Shown: piece by piece, positions 1 through 10,774 of the stretch
Position numbering within the stretch: position 1 is the stretch's first letter
How the letters are laid out: the number at the start of each line of letters is the position of its first letter
From: Brassica napus
Taxonomy: Eukaryota > Streptophyta > Magnoliopsida > Brassicales > Brassicaceae
Direction of reading: 5' to 3'
Assembly: GCF_020379485.1 (NCBI RefSeq)
Contig: NW_026015153.1
Coordinates: 24,587 to 88,586, forward strand
DNA: 64,000 nt
Position numbers and translations under genes: made by a program
Notes under the pieces: generated by a model
Seen by the model: only the letters and a program-made list of their open reading frames with translations
The model's database searches: none
Told to the model about the DNA's origin: nothing

Positions 1-523
1 AGCTTGGATTCAACGTGAGTAGCAACCCAAACACCTTGTCCTGCTCGCGTCTCTCAGCCAGCTCATCTAGGTTGGTTGTGCCTGGCCTCAGCATCTCCAG
101 TTCAGACCACAAGGCTCTGAACCTCCCAAGGTGCTTAGTAAACTCCATGTCCTCCTGTGTCAAGCTGTTGATAGCACGTTTCACTTCAAACACACGGCTC
201 AAGTTTGAGATGTTACCATAAACCTTCTTTAGCGTGTCCCAAAGATCCTTTGCTGTCTCACAGTAGCTGTATGCCTCCAGGATAGACACGTCAAGAGACC
301 GTTGGAGTATGGACATCACCAGCTGATCATCTTGCTCCCACTTCTCTTCATCGCACTCGACAATCTCCTTGTCGCCTTCATAAGTAATGAGCTTTGGGGC
401 TTCACTCTGTGTGATGTGTCCCCATAAACCCTTACTCCCCACTGCTGTCTTCACCAAACGAGACCACAAAAGGTAGTTACCCCCCTTGAGAGTAACCGGA
501 ACCACTGCCTTGTTGCTTTCCAT
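1..523 (-). CDS. gag: Cop1 Gag, N-terminal part (partial)
   Basis: The frame is open from the ATG complementary to 521-523 to the window edge, about 174 codons. It starts MESNKAVVPVTLKGGNYLLW, followed by the WSRLVKTAVGSKG signature of copia Gag (UBN2/DUF4219 type), and reaches the LRP…ERREQDKVFGLLL segment. This is the structural capsid part of a Gag-Pol polyprotein. The start is chosen because it follows the PBS and leader by about 80 nt and matches the start of the full-length relative at 4121. The CCHC knuckle, protease, integrase and RT would lie to the left and are not visible. Only scattered substitutions separate it from the Cop2 copy, and I see no stop or frameshift in this part. Confidence 0.75.
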   Translation of the reverse strand, partial: MESNKAVVPVTLKGGNYLLWSRLVKTAVGSKGLWGHITQSEAPKLITYEGDKEIVECDEEKWEQDDQLVMSILQRSLDVSILEAYSYCETAKDLWDTLKKVYGNISNLSRVFEVKRAINSLTQEDMEFTKHLGRFRALWSELEMLRPGTTNLDELAERREQDKVFGLLLTLNPS

Positions 524-617
524 TCCAGAATCACTCGGATGAAAGCTAAGCGGCTGATGTGTTCTTGAGTGTTCTAGTACTCAAACCCAGATTATGATGA
601 ACCTGGCTCTGATACCA

Positions 618-1212
618 TATAAGTTTTAGAGAATCTGAGTTTGATATAAGGAAAGACAGAGATTAGAAAGAGTCTAGAGGTGATTTAGGACGAGTTTAGC
701 TAAGAGTTTAGTGTATGATCATGATTGAGAGCCTTTGAGTCTAAGAGAGTGTTTTGGTGTCAAGAACTGTCTGATCTTATTAATCATGAGTGTCTACAAT
801 ATATAGAGAGGCTACAATAGGTTAAGGGTTTCGCAAATGGTCACTATTGTAAGGGATAAGGAGTTGCTTTAATTTAAACTCTCCAATAAGCTTCTCCTTT
901 GTGATAAAGCACCTTTTAGCCTTATCCAGCTCTTGACAGCCTGGCTAAGCTCTTCCTTATCCTCTCCAAACGGTCACACGAGCCAGTAGTTACCCCAAGT
1001 AACTTCTCCTTTCACTCTTAAGTTTCTTGATCATGGTAACTTCAATCTGGTCGAGGTGTGGGTGACTTTAACCGGTACGGCCTGTACGGTCAGTACGGAT
1101 GGTACGGCCTGTACGGTCAGTACGGATGGTACGGCTTGGGTCGACTCCAACTCTCCCATTTCCTTTCCTTTACTCTATCTTAGCCTCATTATCTCATGAC
1201 TTCATTTCAACA
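618..1212 (-). repeat. Cop1 5' LTR (595 bp)
   Basis: In element orientation the LTR begins TGTTGAAATGAAGTC and ends ACTTATA next to the PBS. It aligns with the Cop2 LTR at 4216-4782. It is 28 bp longer, mainly because a 27-bp unit rich in GTACGG occurs twice in tandem (1074-1100 and 1101-1127), whereas Cop2 has it once (4671-4697). Confidence 0.85.
797..808 (-). promoter_or_regulatory. Putative TATA box of the Cop1 LTR
   Basis: On the minus strand the sequence reads CTCTATATATTG, about 180 nt upstream of the PBS-proximal LTR end. The same motif lies at the equivalent place in the Cop2 LTR (about 4396-4406). Assignment as the RNA polymerase II core promoter is by position and sequence only. 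Confidence 0.45.
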
Positions 1213-4121
1213 CTCTCATCTAAGCTTACCATAAAGGCACAATGTTCTTCTGGATAATGAGCAAAGGAACACACAGCTTGAGAGGGATGTTCCACAGCCT
1301 GTTCATTGTAGTACACTCTCGTGTTTACCTAGTTGGAACTATCCTTTCTCACTCTGGTGCTTCTTCTCAATGGCTGCACCGCCGGCTCTGGTTCAGGTTC
1401 AGTTGTAGTTGCATTAGTTTCCTCCTCTTGATCTTGGCTTGGTACCTCCCTATCTTCCTGCATCATACTTTGATCATGATCACCTGAGCCTTCTTGATCA
1501 TGGCTTTCAACATGTACTTCAGCTGGTTCAGGTGTGTTTCCCCCCCCATGATCTACATTTGATGCCTCGGTAGGTTGTGTGGTTGTTGTACTGCGTCTCT
1601 CCTTCGGATCCTGGGTAGTATGTATCCCAAGCCCCTCTAGAATACTTCTAAGGCTGGCCGCTCTATCTGACTCTCTTGTCAACTCTAGCAGCTCATCTTG
1701 ATTCTTTTCCTCATAGAACCCCTTAGCTTCAATGAACTTTACATCTCTAGAGACTAGAACTCTTCGAGTAGTAGGATCATAGCACTTGTAACCCTTTTGA
1801 GTAGTAGAGTAGCCAACAAACATAGCTCTTGTGCTGGTTGCTTCAAGCTTGTTTCTCAACTCTTTTGGCCTAAGGACAAAGCATAGACATCCAAAGATTC
1901 GCATATGCTCCAATGATGGCTTGTACTTGTTCAAGGCTTCAAAAGGAGACTGATCATGTAGAATCTTAGTTGGGATCCGGTTGATTAGATAACAAGATGT
2001 AGCCACAGCATCACTCCAAAACCTCTTAAGAACATTTGCTTGAAACATCATTGACCTTGCCACCTCCATGAGATGCCTATTCTTTCTCTCAGCCACTCCA
2101 TTTTGCTGAGGAGTATAAGGACAACTCGTTTGGTGTAGTATCCCATGTTGTGCTAGATGTTGCTTGAAGGCTTTACCAGTGTATTCCCCACCATTATCTG
2201 ATCTCAAAATTTTAATCTTGGCATTGTAATGGTTAGTCACATAGTTATGAAAATTCTAAAAAGCTTCAAGCACCCTATCTTTGGTTTGAATAAGTGTTAT
2301 CCAGGTGTATTTCGATTTTTCATCTATGAATGTGACAAAGTATTTAAAACTATCCCTAGACAAGCAAGGAGCAGTCCAAACATCAGAGTGAATTAGATCA
2401 AAGCATTTGTCATAAGCTGTAGATGAAATGGGAAACACAGTTTTACAATGCTTGCCTAAAATGCAAGCTTCACAATCCTTATTTTCAAATACCACACCTT
2501 GTAACATTAAGTTTAAAGCCCTAACATGGGGATGACCTAGTCTAGCATGCCACAATGCATTTTTATTCATCATAGAAGCAGAAGTAAATGAGCATAAGTA
2601 ATCAGAAACAGGAGCTAGTTCTTCAAGTAAATATAAATCTCCCTTGGTAACTCCTTTTCCAATCAATTGGCTGCTCTCAATATCCTGAAACTTCACATCA
2701 TTAGGACTAAATATAACATTGCAATTTAGATCTGTAGTACACTTCTTTACAGATAATAGATTTGATGTGAAGTCAGGCATATAAAATGCTTTAGAGTCTT
2801 TATCAAACAATTTTAGCTTGCCAATTCCTCTAATTGGGATTTTATCTCCATTTGCAATCATGACATGTCCATTTGTAGGTTCAATGTCTCTAATCAAACT
2901 AGTATCACTAATCATATGATGAGAAGCTCCTGAATCAACTACCAATGGTTTAAACAGATTGTGTGCAATATGAGACTGTCCTAGTATGCTAGTAGGTTTA
3001 TAAGCAATGCTTGAATGATCAGGTTCTCTAGCAATACTACACGATTCATATGATGCACCAAAGGAGTAACCAAGAGTACCAAGTGTGTTACCATTCTCCT
3101 TTAGCATTTTGATGAGGGAGTCAATGTCTGATCTCCTTAGGTACTCGTTCTCACGGTTGTTCTGAAGGCTTGGCTGAGGTGTGTAAGTCACCAGGGCCTT
3201 GCTATCTCCAGGCTCACGTGTCCCGCCCTCTCCAGCTTGGCCTGAGCTCCCAGCAACAGTTGAACTTCCCGGCTCACTTCCAGCATACGAGACATTGGCT
3301 CTCCCATCTTTTTCTCTTGAGAACTTGGCCGGCTTCAGATGAGGATGCAAGATCCAGCACTGGTTCTTCTTGTGACCTTGTCTCTTGCAATGATCACAAT
3401 TTCCCGTGAACTTCTTTGCATCATACTGGTTAGAGCTTGCACGGTTTGCTTGCGGAACCTCAGCTTGGTTTGCAAGTGTGATCTCTCCTTTCCCTCCAAA
3501 GAGACCAATAGAACCTTCCTCCTTCTGAACTTGTGCACACACGTCCTCAAGGTCAGGTAACTTCCCGGACCTCAGGATGTGTTTGATGAGGCTGTTGTAG
3601 CTTGGATTCAACGTGAGTAGCAACCCAAACACCTTGTCCTGTTCGCGTCTCTCAGCCAGCTCATCTAGGTTGGTTGTGCCTGGCCTCAGCATCTCCAGTT
3701 CAGACCACAAGGCTCTGAACCTCCCAAGGTGCTTAGTAAACTCCATGTCCTCCTGTGTCAAGCTGTTGATAGCACGTTTCACTTCAAACACACGGCTCAA
3801 GTTTGAGATGTTACCATATACCTTCTTTAGCGTGTCCCAAAGATCCTTTGCTGTCTCACAGTAGCTGTATGCCTCCAGGATAGACACTTCAAGAGACCGT
3901 TGGAGTATGGACATCACCAGCTGATCATCTTGCTCCCACTTCTCTTCATCGCACTCGACAATCTCCTTGTCGCCTTCATAAGTAATTAGCTTTGGGGCTT
4001 CACTCTGTGTGATGTGTCCCCATATACCCTTACTCCCCACTGCTGTCTTCACCAAACGAGACCACAAAAGGTAGTTACCCCCCTTGAGAGTAACCAGAAC
4101 CACTGCCTTGTTGCTTTCCAT
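1213..4121 (-). pseudogene. gag-pol: Cop2 Gag-Pol polyprotein, broken by two in-frame stops and truncated
   Basis: The frame starts at the ATG complementary to 4119-4121 (MESNKAVVLV). In order it shows the copia Gag domain, a CCHC zinc knuckle (CDHCKRQGHKKNQC, about residues 240-255), the protease motif VDSGASHHMIS (about residue 395), the integrase HHCC finger ending CEACILGKHC, and DVWTAP. A TAG at 2256-2258 replaces a codon that encodes a charged residue in relatives (EAF-stop-NF). The same frame continues through SDNGGEYTG and YTPQQNGVAERKNRHLMEVA to a second TAG at 1329-1331, which replaces the Trp of the conserved (S)SWVNTRVYYN. It continues again to 1213, where Cop1 cuts it. RT core and RNase H are not visible. 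No frameshift is apparent. Confidence 0.85.
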
Positions 4122-4215
4122 TCCAGAATCACTCGGATGAAAGCTAAGCGGCTGATGTGTTCTTGAGTGTTCTAGTACTCAAACCCAGATTATGATGAAC
4201 CTGGCTCTGATACCA

Positions 4216-4782
4216 TATAAGTTTTAGAGAATCTGAGTTTGATATAAGGAAAGAAAGAGATTAGAAAGAGTCTAGAGGTGATTTAGGACGAGTTTAGCTA
4301 AGAGTTTAGTGTATGATCATGATTGAGAGCCTTTGAGTCTAAGAGAGTGTTTTGGTGTCAAGAACTGTCTGATCTTATTAATCATGAGTGTCTACAATAT
4401 ATAGAGAGGCTACAATAGGTTAAGGGTTTCGCAAATGGTCACTATTGTAAGGGATAAGGAGTTGCTTTAATTTAAACTCTCCAATAAGCTTCTCCTTTGT
4501 GATAAAGCACCTTTAGCCTTATCCAGCTCTTGACAGCCTGGCTAAGCTCTTCCTTATCCTCTCCAAACGGTCACACGAGCCAGTAGTTACCCCAAGTAAC
4601 TTCTCCTTTCACTCTTAAGTTACTTGATCATGGTAACTTCAATCTGGTCGAGGTGTGGGTGACTTTAACCGGTACGGCCTGTACGGTCAGTACGGATGGT
4701 ACGGCTTGGGTCGACTCCAACTCTCCCATTTCCTTTCCTTTACTCTATCTTAGCCTCATTATCTCATGACTTCATTTCAACA
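4216..4782 (-). repeat. Cop2 5' LTR (567 bp)
   Basis: Its ends are TGTTGAAATG…ACTTATA in element orientation, and it is followed inward by the PBS complement ggctctgatacca at 4203-4215. It contains one GTACGG-rich unit (4671-4697) and a TATA-like stretch around 4396-4406. It aligns throughout with the Cop1 LTR. Confidence 0.87.
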
Positions 4783-5640
4783 AATGATCCCTGATGGAGT
4801 AACCAAAGTGAAGAGTGTATGATCCAGTTCAGACTTCCTGAATCCTCTCCCATTGAGAGTTGTACTCAGCTTCTTGTACCAAGCTCTAGGAGACTGCTTC
4901 AGCCCATATATTGCCTTCTTCAATCTCAAAACATTTCCTGGTTTTACTAGATGCTCAAGACCAGGAGGAGGAAGCATGTATACCTCATCTTCTAGCTCAC
5001 CTTGTAAGAAAGCATTCTTCACATCCATCTGCCACAAATCCCACTCCAAGTTTGTTGCAATGGACAACACAATCCGAACTGTGTGCAGCTTAGCTACTGG
5101 TGCAAAGGTATCAATGTAATCCTCTCCATAGGTTTGTGTAAATCCTCTTGCAACCAATCTGGTCTTCTTCCTATCAATCTGTCCATTTGCTAGATACTTG
5201 ATTGTGAAGATCCATCTACTAGATACAGCCTTCTTTCCCTTAGGCAGCTCACTCTCATACCATGTATCATTCTTGATCATAGCACCTGCTTCAGCTCCCA
5301 CTGATTCTTTCCATTCCTTGTCTAACATAGCTTCTTCATAAGTCCTTGGTACATAACTCTCATCCAGACTAATCATAAAGGCATAATGCTCCTCTGGAAA
5401 CTCAGCGAAGGAACACACGGCTTGAGAAGGATGCTCCACAGCCTGGGCATTGTAGTACACTCTCGTGTTTACCCAGTTGGAAGGATCCCTCTTTATCCTT
5501 GTGCTCCTCCTCAAACCTTGAACCTGATCTTCAGTTTGCACACTAGCCGGCGGCTCCACTTGCTCTTCTTCTGAACTGGCCGGTCCAACTTGTTCTTCTC
5601 CACTAGACTGAACCTCATCTACTTCTCCACTAGACTGAAC
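4783..5640 (-). pseudogene. pol: Cop3 Gag-Pol, piece 3: linker and N-terminal RT
   Basis: This minus-strand piece encodes the acidic linker after integrase, the LRRSTRIKRDPSNWVNTRVYYN segment, and the RT N-terminal half with WQMDVKNAFLQGE, KKAIYGLKQSPRAWY and ELDHTLFTLVTPSG. It stops just short of the YVDD catalytic motif, where the Cop2 LTR begins. On its right it is interrupted by NA1 at 5641. The reading frame matches that of the next Cop3 piece (11638-12108), so only the insertions break it. The protein is about 97% identical to the same part of Cop4 by eye. Confidence 0.87.
4783..5640 (-). mobile_element. Cop3 fragment (3'-most visible piece)
   Basis: This is the piece of the minus-strand copia element Cop3 between the Cop2 and NA1 insertions. 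The rest of Cop3 lies at 11638-12108 and 30516-33157, with the 3' LTR outside the window. The bases TGAAC at 5636-5640 recur at 11633-11637 as the NA1 target duplication. Confidence 0.87.
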
Positions 5641-6500
5641 TGTTGAACTGAAGAGAAGATGGAGCTTGTACATAAATAGGGCAAGCTTCAGAAGATGTTC
5701 AGAAGAGTCCTATCGAGCTTCAGGAGTGCCCTGAAGTATCTATCATGGTGAAGTCAAGTCCAGGAGGGACTTAGACACAATATGGAGATGATTGAGTGTT
5801 GGTGCAAAGATAGGGCGAGGTACGGACAGGCGGTCCGTACCATCGACGGTACTTCACCGGGATTGTCCAGAACCTGTGCAAACTTAGGGTGCTGATTGCT
5901 AAAGCATCAGGCAACCTTATCTAGTATTATGGTCATTGGAAAGCAAGGAAAGGAGGGAGAGTGTGGTCCAAACACAGGCTGTCTCTTAGCTGTAAAGGAA
6001 AGAGATATTGGGGACCATGTATCTGGCCTTATACATGGGCAGATTCAAGGGAGCCTAAGGAGAACCAATTAGGTGACAGCAAGACTTAACCAATCAAGAC
6101 ACAGCTCTCAGATCACGACCTGGACACTCCATCTACACCATCCATTTGTATTCAATCATTTATATTCATTAGATTAAGGGTTTATGAGTTTGTAATGTGT
6201 AAAGCCTATATAAGGCTCATTTGTGTGTTTTGTAAACCCTAAGAGAGTAAGGGGGATTTTCCCTTCTCCTTCATAGTCTTTGGTTACTTTGAATCTCTCA
6301 ATCTCTATTCTCTGGTTACTTAATCTCTCAGTCTCTCTAATCTCTTAATCTCTCACTCAAAGTCTCTTAATCTCACACCATTCTTATTCTTCCATCAGTC
6401 TCTCTTTTATTCTCTTCCATTATTGTCACAAGACAAGATCTCTTGACCTTAAGGGCGTGTTCATCACACACACACAACCTGAACTCTGTTAAAACTTATA
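5641..6500 (+). repeat. NA1 5' LTR (860 bp)
   Basis: It starts TGTTGAACTGAAGAG and ends AAAACTTATA directly before the PBS. It contains a perfect 9-bp inverted repeat, GGTACGGAC and GTCCGTACC, separated by 5 bp at 5819-5841, and pyrimidine-rich TCTC repeats near 6290-6420. The pair of ends plus the TSD fixes the boundary. Confidence 0.92.
6206..6216 (+). promoter_or_regulatory. Putative TATA box of the NA1 5' LTR
   Basis: CCTATATAAGG lies about 290 bp before the LTR end, a plausible core promoter position for transcription starting in the LTR. The identical motif is in the 3' LTR (about 11339-11349). Confidence 0.55.
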
Positions 6501-6952
6501 TGGTATCAGAGCCAGGTTCATCAGAACTTGGTTCCAGCTTCAGCTCAAGCACAAGCTCACTCCCATGCCATTTTCAAGCTATTGAAGCTGTTGAAGAACT
6601 TCTATCCAGCCGGCTGTGTAATCTCTTCAAGATGAAGTTTTGCTCATCCATGGCGTATATAGAAGCTGTCCTAAGTCCATCATACTCTCTCATGTCCGCC
6701 CTGAAGAAAGAAGGCAATTGGAAGCATGTCCAAGCCTTTCCCATTCACTGTCCAAGAAGAAACCTTCCAAGGAGGAAGCTTTCAGCATTGGTACTTGTGT
6801 GGCGACTCAAACATGAAGAAAGGAGGTGTCTTTGGCATGGTGGGTTCAAGGAGAAAGGCCACGTAAAGAAGGAGATGTTGGTTTGTCCATTTATGATGCA
6901 GATTGCCTTGGAGGCTCAAGGAACAGGCACTGGTTCCTTGGTTGTAAGCTAA
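6443..6952 (+). other. Unrecognised 169-codon ORF spanning the NA1 LTR end and leader
   Basis: The frame begins inside the 5' LTR, reads through the PBS (giving YMVSEPGSS) and stops at 6952. It contains a Ser-rich stretch and basic segments. It shows none of the copia Gag signatures seen in neighbouring elements and no CCHC knuckle. It may be a vestige of a gag leader or a chance frame. I do not assign a function. Confidence 0.2.
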
Positions 6953-9900
6953 ACCTTTTTCCCTTGTTAAAAGCTTGTGTCTTTATGATATGGTTGTGAT
7001 GTTGTGATTGAAAATCTGAGGATATGTTTAAGATTGCTAAATGAAAATGAGTTTAGAATCTGTCCGAGGATATTTAAAAAGTCTTGTTTGGTGTCTGGAA
7101 TGTTTAAAAATGCTTAACCTTGATTCTAGTGATGCTTGTTAGGGAGTTAGAATTTGTCTAAACCTGATTGCATTCATGAAAATTTGTCTAAACCTGATTG
7201 CATTCATGAAATGAAATCACCAAAGGTTATGCATTGTGTTTGATGTTGGTTGATAATGTTATTTCTTAATCCCAGCTCTAAATGAATGTGTATTAATGTG
7301 CTAAATGCTACTGTTAAAACTGTGTGCATTCATGTGTTAGAGACTGATTAAGATTAAAGCATTTTATCATCTTGTGGCTGTCTTACATTGAAGCATTAGA
7401 TTCATGTCTAAGTGCTGAGTAAAGAAGCTCTTAAGAGTGCCTAAGTAACTTGTCTTGAATCTGTTAGGATCTTGCTTGTACTTAGAGAGTTAGCTTGCAA
7501 AGAATAGAACCTGATGATGCCTTGTGTCTATCTGTTGCATTGCTTGTGATAGTGGGAATCAAACTTGATAAGTTATTAATCAAGATTTGACATCAATAAG
7601 ATTGAAAATGGTTGAATGCTTAATGTCAGTTCTAAATTAAATTGTCTTGTTAATATGATAGATTATATTATCATGCTTGCTGTCATGAGTTAGAAACTGA
7701 TTAAGATTAATGCATATTGCCTTGTTGCATTTAGATTAAAGTCTAAGTTTCATATTAAGGAGGGTTTAAAATTCCCTAAATACTTTGACTTGAATCTGAT
7801 AAGGTCTTGCTTTGTATTTAGAGAATGGTTGCTTGCATAGATAAGAACTTGATATTGTCTTGATTCTATCTAATGCTATAAAGCTTGAGACATTGGTGAT
7901 CAAACTTGATAAAGTCAAGGATTGATCCCAATGCAATTGTGTCTTATCTTTGCTGGAGTTTGAGTGGTGTTTCAGGTTCACAAGAAGTGTACTTTGCCCA
8001 CCATCCATCCAAGTAGAAGAGGAAGACTTTGCCATTGTTAAAGCAATGGAGAAAGACTTGTGTGTATGGCCGGTTGAGATAGCGCAGCTAGTGATAGTGA
8101 TGTGCTCCTGGTTCATGGAGACACACAAGTAAAGGTCATCACCTAAGTCTTGGGGAGACTGATGACCTGAAGGCATTGGAGCTGAAGGCAATGGCAGATC
8201 CGTTGGGTTAAGCGCAGCTGTAGGTAGTGATGCGCTCCCGGTTTGAAGTCTCATTGAGGCTCACTTCAAGCTTGCACCTATACTAAGTCAAGCTTGAGGT
8301 GTGGATTCAAGTGAGCTACCAGAAGATCCTCTAAGCTCAATGACCTGGTTCCTCAAGGCCATTGCAAGCTGATCATGTGTAGATGCAGCCGAAGTAGAGG
8401 GAAGAAGAAAGCGACTCAATGAGCTTCTAATAAGAAGTACTTGGAGAGTAAGCTGAGGTATCTCCTCAGTGCAATGGTGGTTAAGTGGGGGAAGTAAGCA
8501 TCAAGTCTGAAGAAGATGGAGGTGTTCCCACAAGGTTGTTCATGAAGCTTAGTAAGCGCTCACCTTCAAGCTTGGACCTTTCCTATACTTGGTCTCAAGC
8601 TTGAGAGGGAGTGTTAGTGAGCTTGTGTGATGAAAGGAGAAGCTGTTAAGCTTAGCAAGTGAGGACTCAAGTGGCGAAATGAAGAGACCACTCCTCACCA
8701 TCTTAAACAAGGGAGTAAACCTAGTCTCATCTATTTTAATATAGAGTTTATAGCTTCTAGTAGAATGTCTAGGCTAATTGCACTGGAAATATTTTGCTGC
8801 TGCATTGTCTTATTGATATTAAGTAATGTCTAGAGTCCTAAAATATCATGTTCTGTTCATTGCATTGTCTTGTGTATTGCCATAGCTTGAAATCATCATG
8901 AATGTGTTGTAGAATTGAGTAGAATGTCTCTGCTGCTTGCATCATGATTGATAAGCTGTTTTGCATACATAAGCATGTCTCATACTGTCTAAGTTCAATC
9001 CTATTGTTGTCTGATGCTATTGCCTATGTTTAATCCATCATTGATTGTCTTGCATCAATTAGAAACTGTGTAAGTTGCTTGCATCATTAGTATTGATTGG
9101 AACTGTTGTGCATAGCTTTAATATTTCTCTCGGATTGAACCTGATGCATTCATATAGCTAATGCTTTAAGATTGTTGCATTCATGTAGTTAATGCTTTAA
9201 GATTGTGCATTCATGTATTGATGCATGAGCCTAAATTGTCAATGTATTGTTTAAAGCTTGCATTGTCATTTTAGAGATTTAAAACTGATTGTTGTTGCCT
9301 TGATTGATTGGCTTGTTTTAAGGTTTATATATTGTTGTGGCATTGGTGATCAAACAGGATGGATGATCTTAGTTTGATCCCAATGGGATGATCTGATCTT
9401 GCATTGAGTTGTGGTGGTGTTAGGTACACAAGGAATGTGATACATGTAACTCGTCAACAACCAAGAATGTAAAGACAAAGGTCTTGTGCCATTGCATATC
9501 ATCACCAGGACATGTTAGTCCATAATCTACAGGAAGTGTAGTGTGATTGAGTATGCAATGAGAGATGACCATTGCATAATACCATTGGACATATCTAGTC
9601 CTTAGTCTACAGGAAGTGTAGCATGGGTCATTATGCAATGAGAGGTGCGTCTTGTGAGACTCTCTATGGTGATTCAAACACCCTAGTTCCTGGTTAAGGA
9701 AGAGAGTAAACTCACAAGAAGAAAGCTATCATGAAAGATGATAGTTATTAGACCATGGAGATGCATAGGATCATCACAAGCTTAGCTCCTTCTAGTCTCG
9801 GTTCTAAGCTTGAGGGGGAGTCTTAATGCATATGATCCATGGTCAGTAACAAGTCTTTGCAAAGGCTTCTACAAAGGATCATCAACCGGGCCAAGTCAGT

Positions 9901-10774
9901 GGCGTGTCTAGGCAAGAGGCTGTTCAGAGCAGCCTTGGCGAGTGAGGAAGAAGGCTCTCTCCATCAATGCGGCTTCAATGAGAGGTGATTGAGGAGAAGC
10001 TGATAAATCCATTCTGCCTTCCCAAGAAGTTGATGATGCCATGAAGATGGTGCATTGGCCGAGTTAGGAAACTCACAAAAACACAAGGGAAGTTCCCTTA
10101 GACTTTTAAAAACTCTTTCAATTCGTTTCATTCATCTTATTCATTGCTTGTGCTTGAAAAGATACTTAAAATGATTATGATTGAATTGTGAAATTATGTG
10201 CATCAAGTGTGATGCAGGATATTCAGTTTCTTGTTTTTGATAGGTACTGATGCAACTTTGGGATAATGCATCAGGTACCATTGCTTGAGCCTCACTAAAG
10301 GTGTTCCTGGTCATTTCCTAGCTTCTCTAAGGTGGCTGTGAAGTCTGTTGAGAGGGGGAGATCCAAACCAGGTCTATGAGGAGGGCAAGCCGTGTGTGAA
10401 GTGTTGATCAGGCTCACTGGTGTTTTGAAGATGATCTGGTCGTGTCCTAGCTTCTCTAAGATGGCTGTGAAGTCAGTTGAGAGGGGGAGTATCAAACCGG
10501 CTACATGAAGAGGCCAAGAAGTGTTTGAAGTGTGCACAAGCTTTGAAGAGTTGCTGCACCAGTTAGGCCACGATCCAGAGTTCTTTGTGTCCAACCACAC
10601 TGGTTCTAAGGCACAAAGGCTCAATGGTCAATCCCTAGGCCTTGGAGATCTCTACTCGTTTTCCATTGCAAGGTTTTGTCCCAATGGGTTTTGCTTGTAA
10701 GGTTTTTAATGAGGGAGACTCTTCAGGGTTCCAAGCTTGACTTAGGATCTCCTAGAGTCAAGCTTGAGGGGGAG
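6501..10774 (+). other. NA1 interior, non-coding, with diverged internal duplications
   Basis: Apart from PBS and PPT this stretch holds no convincing gene. It is rich in short words such as GATTAAGATTAA and TGCATT. Segments are repeated in diverged form: about 7320-7560 against 7686-7920; about 9500-9570 against 9590-9650 (around tctacaggaagtgtag); and about 10310-10400 against 10440-10530 (around gttgagagggggag). PPT-like AGCTTGAG(A/G)GGGAG words occur internally near 8597 and 9811 as well as at the true PPT. The conserved TTTTGTCCCAATGGGTTTT block precedes the PPT at 10660-10715. Confidence 0.75.

Larger units (their letters stand above)
1..1212 (-). mobile_element. Cop1: Ty1/copia LTR retrotransposon, 5' portion only (rest left of window)
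   Basis: The element reads leftwards: a 5' LTR at 618-1212, a primer binding site at 605-617 (complement of TGGTATCAGAGCC), a short leader, and the N-terminal part of gag running off the window edge. Its gag is nearly identical to that of Cop2 at 3600-4121, so the two are sister copies. The right LTR end (…TTCAACA at 1212) abuts RT-coding sequence of Cop2, which suggests Cop1 inserted into Cop2. The expected target duplication would be CTCTC (1213-1217), but the left end is outside the window and this cannot be confirmed. Confidence 0.85.
1213..4782 (-). mobile_element. Cop2: Ty1/copia LTR retrotransposon, 5' part, interrupted
   Basis: The order leftwards is 5' LTR (4216-4782), PBS (4203-4215), gag, protease, integrase and the start of the RT region, cut at 1213 where the Cop1 LTR begins. 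The right LTR end abuts RT-coding sequence of Cop3 at 4783, so Cop2 is inserted in Cop3. The putative target duplication AATGA (4783-4787) cannot be checked because the other end is outside the window. The coding region is damaged by two in-frame TAG codons. Confidence 0.85.

Noticed and set aside
7766..8254. 162-codon minus-strand frame in the NA1 interior (also 9420-9677 and 10295-10624)
   Set aside because: No recognisable domain, antisense to the element, and low-complexity composition matching the non-coding interior. The 10295-10624 frame spans an internal duplication.
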